Shown here: piece by piece, positions 16,248 to 26,051 of the stretch
How positions within the stretch are numbered: the first letter of the stretch is position 1
Layout: the number at the start of each line of letters is the position of its first letter
Source of the DNA: Candidatus Bathycorpusculum hydrogenotrophicum
GTDB lineage: Archaea > Thermoproteota > Bathyarchaeia > Bathyarchaeales > Bathycorpusculaceae
Assembly (NCBI GenBank): GCA_009783705.1
Contig: WRCX01000002.1
Coordinates: 22,785-86,784, forward strand
DNA length: 64,000 bases
Direction of reading: 5' to 3'
Translations under genes and position numbers: made by a program
The notes under the pieces: model-generated
The model's input: the letters and a program-made list of their open reading frames with translations, nothing else
Database searches by the model: none
Told to the model about the DNA's origin: nothing

Positions 16248-17498
16248 ATGGTCTATCCAAAAAATATAGCTGAAGCAGAAAAAGAAATACACAAAATAGA
16301 AACCGATAACAACAACCTCACAGAGCGGATAGCCAACAAAGCAGTTCAGTTATGCATGGTTATCGAGGATCTCACACCCTTTGTTGCAGACACAATTAAA
16401 CAAGAAATAGCTAATGCCGGTGGAGAGGCACTTATTCAAAGAGGTGAGGATGATGGCGTGCTGGGAAATACAACTGCTTTTATTGTGGGCAATTTGGACC
16501 AAGTAAAAAAGTTGATTAGAAAACTGGAGCCACAACCAGAAACATTGGCCGACATAGGTTCTAAAATACAATTAGTCACACAAAGTGTGGAGAAGAAAGA
16601 ACCTAGCTATTATTGCTGCAAAGAACACAGACTTGAAATCGGTAAAAAAACATACACCGTGGGCATCTTAAACATCACTACAGATTCATTTTCAGGCGAT
16701 GGCCTGCTGCTAACAGAGACAGCAAATCAGGCACTCAGAGAAACCCCCAATAATTCATCGGGTAGATTGCAGATCAAAGATAGGGACTTACTTATTGAGG
16801 CGGCTTGTTGTAGAGCAGAAAAAATGGTTGCCGAGGGAGCTGATATAATTGATGTGGGAGGCGAATCCACAAGACCAGGCTATACCGTGGTGGATGATAG
16901 AGAAGAATTAGATAGAATCATAGGTGTTGTGGAGCAGTTGGTCAAAACGCTCAAGGTGCCCATTTCGGTTGATACCTCAAAATTATATGTTGCTGAAAAT
17001 GTTCTCAAAGCAGGCGCACATATCATAAATGATGTTAATGGATTGATAAAAGAACCTAAAATTGCGGAGCGGGCAGCCGCATATGGGGCAGGGGTTATTG
17101 CCATGCACAACCCCGACGGTCCCATTAGCGGAGATATTTTTAGTCACATCACCCATTCTTTGAGAAAAAGTGCAGATATAGCAAGAAGAGCAGGGTTAAA
17201 ACCAGAAAACATCATGTTGGATCCAGGGATAGGGTTTGGTAAAACCTTGGAACAAAATTTAGAAGTCATGCGACGACTCGAGGAACTCAAATGCTTAGGC
17301 TATCCGGTTTTGCTGGGTACTTCAAGAAAATCCATGATAGGCAGAGTTTTGGATCTGCCAGTAAATGAGCGCCTAGAGGGCACAGCCGCTACAGTTACCC
17401 TTGGGATTGCAAAAGGGGTTGATTTCATAAGGGTACATGATATAAAAGAGATGCATCGAGTCGCAGAGATGAGCGATGCAATGATCAGAGGAATATAA
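16248..17498 (+). CDS. folP: Dihydropteroate synthase with N-terminal extension
   Basis: Bacterial-type FolP joins the pterin pyrophosphate to p-aminobenzoate. The catalytic TIM barrel occupies about residues 135-416 with GILNITTDSFSGDG, DVGGESTRPGY, ISVDTSK, IINDVNG, MLDPGIGFGKT and GTSRKSMIGRV. The canonical NVTPDSF reads NITTDSF. About 130 extra N-terminal residues form a separate domain, as in some Firmicute enzymes, and an insertion lies after the first beta strand (about 165-185). It starts 8 bases after folE and ends directly before folB-folK, so it is in the same operon. Confidence 0.92.
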   Translation: MVYPKNIAEAEKEIHKIETDNNNLTERIANKAVQLCMVIEDLTPFVADTIKQEIANAGGEALIQRGEDDGVLGNTTAFIVGNLDQVKKLIRKLEPQPETLADIGSKIQLVTQSVEKKEPSYYCCKEHRLEIGKKTYTVGILNITTDSFSGDGLLLTETANQALRETPNNSSGRLQIKDRDLLIEAACCRAEKMVAEGADIIDVGGESTRPGYTVVDDREELDRIIGVVEQLVKTLKVPISVDTSKLYVAENVLKAGAHIINDVNGLIKEPKIAERAAAYGAGVIAMHNPDGPISGDIFSHITHSLRKSADIARRAGLKPENIMLDPGIGFGKTLEQNLEVMRRLEELKCLGYPVLLGTSRKSMIGRVLDLPVNERLEGTAATVTLGIAKGVDFIRVHDIKEMHRVAEMSDAMIRGI

Positions 17499-18458
17499 AT
17501 GTCAACACCGATACAACAACATTGCGATAAGATACTAATTGAGGGCCTAAAAGCCTGGGGAAAACATGGGGTTTTAGATTTTGAGAAACAATACCCTCAA
17601 GCATTTACAGTTGATATGGAAATATATGCAGATCTATCAAAGGCCTACGCAAGTGATAATTTAGAGGACACCGTAAATTACGCCAGTATTTATGAAGCAA
17701 TAAAGTCAGTTATTGAAACGCAGAGTTTTAGGCTTGTTGAGCGGCTGGCTTTTGTGATTTTAGAAACAGTTTTTCATCATGATGTGCGAATACAGAGAAT
17801 TAAGATTCGGTTGATAAAAAATAAAGCCCCCCTAGACGGACAAGTTGATAGTATTGGGGTGGAGATTGAAAAGAACAGAACCCAAGTTTTGCTACAAGAT
17901 ACGTGTGAGAGCACAGAGACAAATGTTAACGCAAAGACAAGTGCAAAAACAGAGACTGATGAGGGATATAGAGCAGTACTAGCATTGGGGTCAAACGTCG
18001 GCGAGAGACATCAAAATATGCAGAAAGCACTAGAAATGTTGTCTGATTGTGGCGGCATCGTTATTTTAAATAAGTCCAAATTGTATGAAACCGAACCGGT
18101 GGGTTATGTTAATCAAGAAAAATTCTACAATGCCGCAATCCTTGTTCAAACCACATTAAATCCGTTTGATTTGTACAGTAAAATAAAGGATATTGAAAAT
18201 AATTTAGGACGACAAAAAACGTTCAGATGGGGTCCAAGACTCATAGATATTGACATAATAGCATATGAACGATGCGTAATCAACACCAAAGGGTTGACTT
18301 TGCCACACAAAGAATACATGCAAAGAGCATTTGTTCTAAAGCCCATCTCAGATATGCCCGATGCAGTCGAAGTTACAGGCTTAAATACGACCCTTATAGA
18401 AAAAATGACCACATGCGCAAACGATTACCAAGGCCTAAAATACATTGGCTCGCTATGA
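17499..18458 (+). CDS. folBK: Fused dihydroneopterin aldolase and HPPK (FolB-FolK)
   Basis: Bifunctional folate enzyme. Residues about 10-125 are dihydroneopterin aldolase (LIEGLKAWGKHGVLDFEK, IRLIKNKAPL). Residues about 157-319 are 6-hydroxymethyl-dihydropterin pyrophosphokinase (ALGSNVGER, YETEPVGYVNQEKFYNAA, RWGPRLIDIDII, RAFVLKPI). A 25-residue Thr/Lys/Glu linker joins them. The start codon follows the folP stop without a gap. FolB-FolK fusions are common in bacteria and unusual in archaea, where methanopterin enzymes normally replace them. Together with folE and folP this supplies the route from GTP to dihydropteroate; no folC or pABA gene is in the window. Confidence 0.92.
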   Translation: MSTPIQQHCDKILIEGLKAWGKHGVLDFEKQYPQAFTVDMEIYADLSKAYASDNLEDTVNYASIYEAIKSVIETQSFRLVERLAFVILETVFHHDVRIQRIKIRLIKNKAPLDGQVDSIGVEIEKNRTQVLLQDTCESTETNVNAKTSAKTETDEGYRAVLALGSNVGERHQNMQKALEMLSDCGGIVILNKSKLYETEPVGYVNQEKFYNAAILVQTTLNPFDLYSKIKDIENNLGRQKTFRWGPRLIDIDIIAYERCVINTKGLTLPHKEYMQRAFVLKPISDMPDAVEVTGLNTTLIEKMTTCANDYQGLKYIGSL

Positions 18459-18548
18459 GCACTACAAAACACAAATTTTTCATATTCCCATGGTTAATAT
18501 AAAAAGCGACAGTTATAAAAAGCGAGAAAACAAAAGTCGTCTCTCAAA

Positions 18549-19679
18549 CTAAGCGTTTTTGCGCAGTTTAAAGACAAAGAATAAACCACCAGCAACAACA
18601 CCGATTGTTAGAACTATTATGGCTACAACAGATCCTGTTAAGAAATCCCAGGTACCATCAGAAGATGGAGAAGACACTGAAGGCAGAGCACTACCATAAC
18701 CAGCGGGTACATATTGCATGTTTACTTCATGATTGTCAATACGACCAAATATGTATAAAACATCATCAACCACGGCTACATCACAAACGGAAAAGTCAGG
18801 CATATCTTTGGCAGTTGACCAAGCATCTTTTACAAGATCATATACCCAAATGATGGACTGTCCCGTTTTAAAGCCTAAGACATAGATATTTTTAGGTGTA
18901 TAAACACCAGTCGTTGCTCCAGTAGCCATAATGTTACCGTGAACACCTATTTCTTGTGTTTTCCCTTCACTCCATATATCAGTTTTTGGATCATAAATCA
19001 GAACATGCACATTATTGGGACGATCATAGGGATAGGCTGATTCGACTACATAAAAGATCAGCAATTTATCATCCATCACAGCTGAAACTATACCATGCCG
19101 GGGCTCTATGTAGGGTATTTGGGTTTTTTCAATAAATGAATCCTCAGCGGGATCATACACAAACAACGCATAAAGATCTATAAGAAAAATTTTTCCATCC
19201 ACAACATATGCTTGCATATTACGCGAATATAGTCGAAACGGTAGGTTATAGTTTTTAGTACTCCAGCTATCAGTAGCTGGATCATAAACCTCAACCACAC
19301 AGCTAAACAAAGGTGAATTGTCTATACAGTAAATTTTGTCGTGATACACTGTAATGGCAAAAGAAGCTTTAGGTGTTGGCATAGGTTCCAAAGTGACCCA
19401 TGTATCAGTCAAAAGATCATATCGTTCAGTAGTGTCAAGAAAATGTTCAGTGATATAACCCAAGGGGGGCTCACCTACTGTTTCGTAATAGAAACCGCCA
19501 ATAGCATAAATTTTCCCATCAAAAGCAACAACCCTAAACCATTTCCGTTCCTGATTAGGGGGCGTTTTTGTATTCCAAGAATCCTCAACTAACTCTGATG
19601 CAGAAACCGGATTGAGTGCTGTTACAAATGATCCACTTATAAACAAAAAAATCAACACAATCGAAATGAGTTTATTCAT
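18549..19679 (-). CDS. Kelch-repeat surface protein with signal peptide and C-terminal anchor
   Basis: A 376-residue exported beta-propeller. The ATG at 19679 begins a signal peptide (MNKLISIVLIFLFISGSF) ending near PVSAS. Several kelch repeats follow, with GKIYAIGGF, YDLLTDTW, YDPATDSWS and YDPKTDIWS units. A Ser/Pro linker leads to a membrane helix (SVVAIIVLTIGVVAGGLFFV) and a short basic end, so the propeller would sit outside the cell. A longer start at 19718 would place 13 residues before the signal peptide and is less likely. It is paralogous to the broken gene at 52084, sharing SASELVE.SWNTKTP. Ligand unknown. Confidence 0.85.
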   Translation of the reverse strand: MNKLISIVLIFLFISGSFVTALNPVSASELVEDSWNTKTPPNQERKWFRVVAFDGKIYAIGGFYYETVGEPPLGYITEHFLDTTERYDLLTDTWVTLEPMPTPKASFAITVYHDKIYCIDNSPLFSCVVEVYDPATDSWSTKNYNLPFRLYSRNMQAYVVDGKIFLIDLYALFVYDPAEDSFIEKTQIPYIEPRHGIVSAVMDDKLLIFYVVESAYPYDRPNNVHVLIYDPKTDIWSEGKTQEIGVHGNIMATGATTGVYTPKNIYVLGFKTGQSIIWVYDLVKDAWSTAKDMPDFSVCDVAVVDDVLYIFGRIDNHEVNMQYVPAGYGSALPSVSSPSSDGTWDFLTGSVVAIIVLTIGVVAGGLFFVFKLRKNA

Positions 19680-19904
19680 GCTTCCACGAAATATATTTTG
19701 ATTTTTTCGATATAACATTTACTGCAAATCGCTTTTGAGATAAAAAAACACTAAGCGGCCTAATCTTACAGAGTAGTTTAGGGTTTCAAACGGAGAGGGT
19801 TTAGAATATAGCGGTATCTTGCAGGTAGTTCTTATCAGTTCTTAGGGCTATCTCGGCTTTTGTTAACTCGTTACCAAGATATGCAGAATGATCCAATTTT
19901 GAAA

Positions 19905-21362
19905 CTATGCCCATTTCCAAAATTTTTGCATACACTGCCTGAGCTGTTTTGCCTTTGATAACATTGAGAGGTTCATTGGATTGTTCATAGAGTAATGTAT
20001 GGCAACTATCAGATGGTCAATGTGGTCTATAAAAATTCTAAAAGTACCCAAGTGATCAAGGAGTGCAGGTTCGACTTTTTCAGGGGCAATAATAACGCAC
20101 TTGGCGAGAGTTTCTATGTTTCTATTGTAGGGTTCTTCGTGGGCGCGTTTGTCTTTGAGAATCAAAAGGTCGATACCTAGGTCTTTTGGGATGGAGTTAC
20201 GTTTTTTAGCTAGAAACATCATTTTTGCGGCAATAACTTCCTCAGCTACAGTCCCTTTAGCTTTGTTGCTTTTCTCGGTTGCTAAGAGGATACCCCCGCT
20301 TATTTCTGCTGAGAGACGGGTCAAAACTGCATTTAGGCCCACAGAGTCTGCGTCAAAGAGCTCAGTTACATTGGAAATACCCACAAACAGGGGTACCGCA
20401 GGATTTTTTTGGGCGAACTCTTTGAAAGCAAGAAAGGAGTTGAGAATTTCTTGGGGATCTAAAATCAAGTCCGCTAGGATGTTATTTACGCCTAGGCTTT
20501 GGGCTTTGGTTATAATTTGTTCAAGGAATTGGACGCGTTCAGAGACATTTTTTGGAATGTAGCCTATGTTTTGGTTAGTGGGGATAACAACCAGGGGGAT
20601 ATCTTTGATGAAGGGGGCTATGGCGTCGAGATTGCCTGCATCAGCACTCAAAACTAGTTGTGCACCGGCTTTCACTGCAGCGTTAATTTCCTCTGGATCA
20701 AGCGAATCTATACTTACAGGTAAATTGGTAACTTCTCTAACCCAGTGGATCAGCTGTGCGGCTTTTTGGGGTTGGGATTCACCTGCAGCCATACCCACAT
20801 CGATAAAATCCGCACCTGCCAAAGCAAAACGGCGGGCGATTTGTTGAACAGTTTCTTTGTCCATCAGGGCGGCGTCTACGATTTCGGCAAGCACTCGCAG
20901 GGGGAAATCTTTGCCGACCGCCACACCGCCTACCAGCATGTTACCGGGGTTTTTGAGCAGGATGGTGCGTTGGTTTTCAACTTTTTCTATTTCTGCCAGA
21001 GCTTTGGCAGTCAGTTGCTGCTGGAGCAACTCATCAGCGGGGGTGGTTGTTGAGAGTTTCACTTCACCGAGTAGATCTAGCACTACTGAGAGATCTGCGG
21101 CATATTTGGGGCCCTTATAGGCTGGGATACCTAGGGCGTGGGTGATTGCGGCGGTGTCGCCTCTTAGTAATCCAGGGGTTAGGATCAGGTTGAAGCTGGT
21201 GAGGTTTTTTTTGTTTTTTAAGCTCTCAATGATGGCTTTGGGGGTTAAAAAGGCGGCAACTGCTGTTTTTAGGGTAACAACTTCGGTTTCGATTGGACTT
21301 TGTTTAGCGTATGTACTAACGACTTCTGTTGCTAGTTGTCCTGTGACAAGAAGCACCTTCAT
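19905..21362 (-). CDS. DUF6513/dihydropteroate synthase-like methanopterin protein
   Basis: A 485-residue protein of the archaeal family typified by MJ0107. An N-terminal DUF6513 domain (MKVLLVTGQLATEVV) precedes a DHPS-like barrel with FALAGADFIDVGMAAGESQP, VSIDSLDPEEI and LILDPQE. These proteins are linked to tetrahydromethanopterin synthesis rather than folate. It follows beta-RFAP synthase by two bases in the operon DUF447-RFAPS-this gene. Its presence 1.4 kb from a true FolP shows two distinct pterin-joining enzymes in one genome. The reaction of this family member is inferred. Confidence 0.85.
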   Translation of the reverse strand: MKVLLVTGQLATEVVSTYAKQSPIETEVVTLKTAVAAFLTPKAIIESLKNKKNLTSFNLILTPGLLRGDTAAITHALGIPAYKGPKYAADLSVVLDLLGEVKLSTTTPADELLQQQLTAKALAEIEKVENQRTILLKNPGNMLVGGVAVGKDFPLRVLAEIVDAALMDKETVQQIARRFALAGADFIDVGMAAGESQPQKAAQLIHWVREVTNLPVSIDSLDPEEINAAVKAGAQLVLSADAGNLDAIAPFIKDIPLVVIPTNQNIGYIPKNVSERVQFLEQIITKAQSLGVNNILADLILDPQEILNSFLAFKEFAQKNPAVPLFVGISNVTELFDADSVGLNAVLTRLSAEISGGILLATEKSNKAKGTVAEEVIAAKMMFLAKKRNSIPKDLGIDLLILKDKRAHEEPYNRNIETLAKCVIIAPEKVEPALLDHLGTFRIFIDHIDHLIVAIHYSMNNPMNLSMLSKAKQLRQCMQKFWKWA

Positions 21363-21364
21363 GG

Positions 21365-22330
21365 TTAATCCTCGATTTGGATGGTTGCACCTTTGTTATT
21401 GGCTTGGGCGATGAATGCTTCTCCGCCGGTATTGGCTTTGAGGTGGTCTTGGACTTTAGTTAGAAAGGTGGTTGCTTGTTGTCGTTTTACGATTGCATAG
21501 AGGGCGGGTCCCCAAGAGCTCTGGCCAACGCCGTAGGCGCCTTGTTGTTGCATAAATTCGATGCATTTTGTGGCTTGGGGTTTGGCGTAGGTTCCACCTT
21601 GGGCCTGGGCAAAGTGATTGCCGGTTAGAACTTGGATTTCTGTGAGTGCAACTCCAAAGGTTTCGATGTCTTGCTCGGCTATGGCGGGTAACAGTTTGAG
21701 CATAATTAAACGGCAGATCTGGCCCACGTCTTGGGCGGGCATGGTTGTGAGTTTGTTAAAGGCTTGTTTTTCTTCAGAGCTTGCTAAGCCTTTGGGCTGG
21801 TTGGGGGAGGCCACAATAAAGCACCAATCCTCAGGGAAAGGTTGATGATAAATTAGTGGAGGAGCTTGGTTGGTTTTTGGGTTTTTGCCGCCATCTACTA
21901 CAAATCCGCCATACTCAAAGATGCTGGTGCCAACACTTGTGCGCTTGGCACGACCAACACTTGCTGCAAGCTCGGGTACAGATGCTTTAAGATTTGAGAT
22001 TTTTGCGAGTGCAACAGCTATGGCTAGGGCAAGTTGGGTGCCTGAGCCTAATCCGCTATGGCAGGGGATGGTTTGGGCGATGTGTAGATGTACTTTGGGT
22101 GATAGGTGATATTTTGTTGAGAAATGGTTAGTTATTTCTTGGGCGAGATCGGTTTTTTCTCCAGTAATTTTGAGGTCGGCTGCGCTTTGGGCGTTGATTA
22201 TGACGTTTGGATGGTCTATACCAACGCCTAAACCGCCAAACATTCGGCCTAAGTCTCCGTTCATATCAATCAGGCCTAGGTGGAGTCTTGCGGGGGTTTT
22301 GAGATATATTTTTATGGGGTTTGCCTCCAT
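21365..22330 (-). CDS. Beta-ribofuranosylaminobenzene 5'-phosphate synthase
   Basis: GHMP-fold enzyme that condenses p-hydroxy- or p-aminobenzoate with PRPP, releasing CO2, the first committed step to methanopterin. Motifs are TPARLHLGLIDMNGDLGR at the N-terminus, GGLGVGIDHPN, IPCHSGLGSGTQLALA (the GHMP phosphate loop, about residue 89-104), RAKRTSVGTSIFEYGGFVVDGG and YGVGQSSWGPALYA. The 321 residues match the family. It overlaps the DUF447 gene upstream by 19 bases. Confidence 0.93.
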   Translation of the reverse strand: MEANPIKIYLKTPARLHLGLIDMNGDLGRMFGGLGVGIDHPNVIINAQSAADLKITGEKTDLAQEITNHFSTKYHLSPKVHLHIAQTIPCHSGLGSGTQLALAIAVALAKISNLKASVPELAASVGRAKRTSVGTSIFEYGGFVVDGGKNPKTNQAPPLIYHQPFPEDWCFIVASPNQPKGLASSEEKQAFNKLTTMPAQDVGQICRLIMLKLLPAIAEQDIETFGVALTEIQVLTGNHFAQAQGGTYAKPQATKCIEFMQQQGAYGVGQSSWGPALYAIVKRQQATTFLTKVQDHLKANTGGEAFIAQANNKGATIQIED

Positions 22331-22995
22331 AGCAGGATTTGTTTTTGCAGATTTGCCATCACAGTTGTGTAGGTGCTGTTGGGTGCCACACGTTCTACAA
22401 TTTGTGCGTAGTCAAAGATTTGCTCGGTTAACTTGATGATTTCGGTTTGTTTTTGGGAGTTTGTGAGATAGGTTTCTATGCGGGTGGCATGTATAAGTGC
22501 CTCAAGCGTCAATGCCAAAGCACGGCTATATAGTTGAGGCGTTCCAACCAGGGAAGTGGTTTGGTGTTTGATGCTACAGGTAACTATGGTTTTTTCATTG
22601 TTGAGAGGTTTAAAGTCAACCACAGAGACTTCAAGGGCAACCTCGGCGGCTCGTAGTTTTTTTGCGGTCACAACCTCTGAGGGGACAAACCACTCCAAGG
22701 GAACGCTTCCGGGGGGATTTGTTTTTTTGAATACCGTTTTGTAGAAGAGTTCTATGTCGTGGGTAAAGTTTATGACGGCACATCGGGTGGTCTTTAGGTT
22801 CTGCAGGGTTTTTGAGGTGTTAAAAATTGTTAGAGACAGGTGTTGTTCGTCCTGTATGGTTATACCCATGGGTGCCGCGTTGGATGTGGAATCGGAATTT
22901 AGGGTAGAGACAATGGATTCATAGATGACATCTTTTTGGAATCCAAATGTGGACAATTGCCCTAAATCAGCTTGGAATCGCACAGACATGAGCAT
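22312..22995 (-). CDS. DUF447 flavin-binding-fold protein of methanopterin cluster
   Basis: A 227-residue DUF447 protein, a split-barrel FMN-binding-like fold regularly linked with methanopterin genes. Visible features are YESIVSTLNSDSTSNAAPMGI near residue 25, NLKTTRCAVINFTHDIELFYKTV and a helical C-terminal domain with LEALIHATRIETY. It is first in the operon with beta-RFAP synthase and the DHPS-like gene. Its enzymatic step is not established; a role in methanopterin synthesis is inferred from family context. Confidence 0.85.
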   Translation of the reverse strand: MLMSVRFQADLGQLSTFGFQKDVIYESIVSTLNSDSTSNAAPMGITIQDEQHLSLTIFNTSKTLQNLKTTRCAVINFTHDIELFYKTVFKKTNPPGSVPLEWFVPSEVVTAKKLRAAEVALEVSVVDFKPLNNEKTIVTCSIKHQTTSLVGTPQLYSRALALTLEALIHATRIETYLTNSQKQTEIIKLTEQIFDYAQIVERVAPNSTYTTVMANLQKQILLWRQTP

Positions 22996-23156
22996 TCCCG
23001 TTCAATCGAATGTAAAATTTTACAGTTAGTTAAATAATAAAAGTTTTGCCGCCAAACCACCAAGTTATCCGCCTAAAATAAAATACCAACCCACCAACAA
23101 ACTTGAGCTTAGCACAACAACCAGGTTGGAGGGGTTAAGAGGTGGTGGTTGTTTTA

Positions 23157-25886
23157 TCATTGTTTTTTGTTGCGGCGTTTGTCGGCTTTTTCTTGTCTTA
23201 CGCGGCGTTGTTCTTTGATGAGGGGTATGTTGTCAAAAAGGCGACCGATTTCGCGTACTGCAGTGGGCAACAAAGTTAGGCCCAGCACGACTATCCAATG
23301 GAAGCCGCTGATGGTGGTGAGGCCAAAGATTTGACCGATGGGCAGAGCAACCATTAATGCGAAGGTGATCAGCATAGCGACTGCACCGATAAGCAGGGGC
23401 TTGTTGTTTCTAACGGGGGTCTTAAAGACAGAGTTGGAGCTACGAACATGGAACACATGCACTATTGAGGTCAAGCCGGTAATTAGAAACGCCATAGTCT
23501 GACCCAACAACGCTGAGGGAGCAACTGCGCCGGGCAAGACAACAAAGGCGCCTATGTAGTAGCCTATCAAGACAGTAACCGAGCAGGCAATGGTCTGACG
23601 AAGAATCAGATGCAGCAACTCGTCGCTAAAGAAACTTTCATTACGCTTTATGGGCTTTTTATCCATCAATTTAGGATCAAAGGCTTCACGGGAAAGATTA
23701 ATCCCCGGAATACCATCACCCACCAAGTTAATCAACAACAACATAACTGGAGTTAACAAAATACCCCAGCCAGCCATCTGCGCAAAAATCATGATGATAA
23801 TCTCACTCATGTTGCAGACTAGGAGGAAATTGATGGTCTTTTTGATGTTAGCATAGACATTTCGGCCCTCACCCACAGCCTCAACAATAGTCGCAAAATT
23901 ATCATCAACTAGGATCATATCTGAAGCACTCTTAGCAACCTCAGTCCCGGTCTTGCCCATCGCAATCCCAATATCAGCCGCCTTTAGCGCAGGCGCATCA
24001 TTTACGCCATCGCCTGTCATGGCTACAACTTCACCATTTGCCTGCCAAGCCTTTACAATACGAATCTTATCCTCAGGCGTCACGCGGGCATAGACAGAAT
24101 AGTTTCTAACGGTGTCATTTAATTCGGTATCAGACATTTCTGCAAGATGCGCACCAGTCATGACATGGCGACCTTCTTGGAGAATGCCCAAGTTGGTGGC
24201 AATTGCACCTGCCGTTGTGGCATGATCACCCGTAATCATTACGGTGCGAATACCTGCGGCTTTGGCCTTTGCTATAGCAACAGCGGCTTCGGGACGTGGC
24301 GGATCAATTAGACCAATAAGACCCACCAAGTTGGAATCCGGCTCCACTTCCTCTAAATGATCCTGATCGGGTAGTTGGTCAATTTTTTTAGAAGATAAGC
24401 CTATGACGCGTAAGGCGTGTTCAGCAAAGCCGTCATGTACAGCTCGTGCGATGGGCAGATCATTAGCAACAGATTCTGCGGAGAAGGTCAGGTAGTCTAG
24501 TGCGCCTTTGGTTAGTACAAGGTACCCTCCGGTTTTGACCTTGAAGATAACTGACATGCGTTTGCGATCTGAGGAGAAGGGGATTTCTGCGACTCTTTGA
24601 TAGGTTTCCTCATCTATGTGGTAGCCTTTTTCGTTAAAAAGCCGAAGTATACCCACATCAGTGGCGTTACCCAGATATTTCTTCTCGCCGCTTGGGGTGG
24701 TCTCATAGGTGGCGTTGCTTGCCATTACCAAATATTTGAGGAACCGGCTTTGCTCTTCAGAGAAGGTGGTATCGTCTGCGAAGGGTTCACCGCCGCATAC
24801 CCAGAGCTGTTTAACTGCCATACGGTTTTGGGTAAGGGTTCCGGTTTTATCAGAGGAAATAACCGAAGTATTACCTAAGGTCTCTACAGCTGGAAGTTTT
24901 CGGATCAAAGCATTCTTTTTAACCATTTTTTGAACGCCGTTTGTCAGAGTCAGCGTAACAATCAAAGCCAGCATCTCAGGAACCGCCGCCACAGCCAAAG
25001 AGATAGCAACCAACAACATGGTGGGTAGATCAGTACCGCTTCGCAGACCCACCGCCATTAAGAAAAACGCAGATATGATGGCAATCCAGCAGATAGTTTT
25101 GCCGAGCTGATCTAGGCGTATTTGCAGAGGGGTTTTCATGCGTTTGCTACCGCTTAGAAAACCAGCGATTTTACCCATCTGAGTTTTCATACCGGTAGTG
25201 GTAACTACGGCAGTGCCGCGGCCTGCGGTGACCACACAACCCGTAAAGACCATGTTGTGTTGATCACCCAACGAAGCATTACCAGAAGTGGTAAACAGTG
25301 CATCTTTTTCTGCGGGTTCGCTCTCACCTGTTAGGGCGGATTCGTCAGAGAAAAACCCGGTGGATTCAATTAATCTAGCATCTGCAGGAACAACGTTTCC
25401 AGTTTCCAAAATGACGATGTCACCGGGTACCAATTCGGTAGCGTCAATGCTTTTCTTAACCCCCTCACGTATAACAACACAAGAGGGTGCGCTTAGTTTT
25501 TCTAAGGCTTCCAGAGCTTTCTCAGCTTTACCCTCATGAGTAATTGCCAAAATTAGATTCAAAATCACAACTGATAGGATGACGATGGGTTCAACAAACC
25601 CCGAGTCCTCAAAGATAGCCATAGCAAAGGAGAGCACTACTGCAATCAGCAAAACAATGATGGAGACATCTTTTAGCTGGTGGAGAATTTTTTGAGGTAA
25701 ACCTTCCTTTTTTGGGGGCTGCAAAACATTTTTTCCATGCCTTTCTTGGCGCTTACCAACTTGAGCTTCAGATAACCCCTGCTCAGGAGTCACATCCAAC
25801 GTTTCTAACACTGAGGAAACATCTGATTCGTACCAGTTGGTGTGATCCTGATTTCTATTTTCTATGATTAACTCAACCTTTAACAA
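23157..25886 (-). CDS. P-type cation-translocating ATPase (Ca2+-ATPase type)
   Basis: Membrane ion pump of the P2 family. It shows an N-terminal cation ATPase domain (GLSEAQVGKRQERHGKN), the actuator motif ALTGESEPAEK, PEMLALIVTLTLTNG in M4, phosphorylation site SSDKTGTLTQN, MITGDHATTA and the hinge MTGDGVNDAPALKAADIG, then six C-terminal helices with NLVGDGIPG in M6. M4 has PEML in place of the common PEGL. The upstream frame runs to 25958 but adds a hydrophobic stretch absent from the family, so I chose the TTG at 25886 (910 residues). Transported ion is probably Ca2+ but is not proven. Confidence 0.9.
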   Translation of the reverse strand: MLKVELIIENRNQDHTNWYESDVSSVLETLDVTPEQGLSEAQVGKRQERHGKNVLQPPKKEGLPQKILHQLKDVSIIVLLIAVVLSFAMAIFEDSGFVEPIVILSVVILNLILAITHEGKAEKALEALEKLSAPSCVVIREGVKKSIDATELVPGDIVILETGNVVPADARLIESTGFFSDESALTGESEPAEKDALFTTSGNASLGDQHNMVFTGCVVTAGRGTAVVTTTGMKTQMGKIAGFLSGSKRMKTPLQIRLDQLGKTICWIAIISAFFLMAVGLRSGTDLPTMLLVAISLAVAAVPEMLALIVTLTLTNGVQKMVKKNALIRKLPAVETLGNTSVISSDKTGTLTQNRMAVKQLWVCGGEPFADDTTFSEEQSRFLKYLVMASNATYETTPSGEKKYLGNATDVGILRLFNEKGYHIDEETYQRVAEIPFSSDRKRMSVIFKVKTGGYLVLTKGALDYLTFSAESVANDLPIARAVHDGFAEHALRVIGLSSKKIDQLPDQDHLEEVEPDSNLVGLIGLIDPPRPEAAVAIAKAKAAGIRTVMITGDHATTAGAIATNLGILQEGRHVMTGAHLAEMSDTELNDTVRNYSVYARVTPEDKIRIVKAWQANGEVVAMTGDGVNDAPALKAADIGIAMGKTGTEVAKSASDMILVDDNFATIVEAVGEGRNVYANIKKTINFLLVCNMSEIIIMIFAQMAGWGILLTPVMLLLINLVGDGIPGINLSREAFDPKLMDKKPIKRNESFFSDELLHLILRQTIACSVTVLIGYYIGAFVVLPGAVAPSALLGQTMAFLITGLTSIVHVFHVRSSNSVFKTPVRNNKPLLIGAVAMLITFALMVALPIGQIFGLTTISGFHWIVVLGLTLLPTAVREIGRLFDNIPLIKEQRRVRQEKADKRRNKKQ

Positions 25887-26051
25887 TATGCCACTATAAG
25901 AACATATTAGAAACAACAACCCGTAAGCGTAGTATATATCAGCTTGCCATGTGTGCACACCATTTCCATGATACTACGCAAAACCTTGGTTACAACACTT
26001 TTCAGAAACAAAGATCACCTACTGAACAACAGAAAAGATTGAAAAAAGAGA

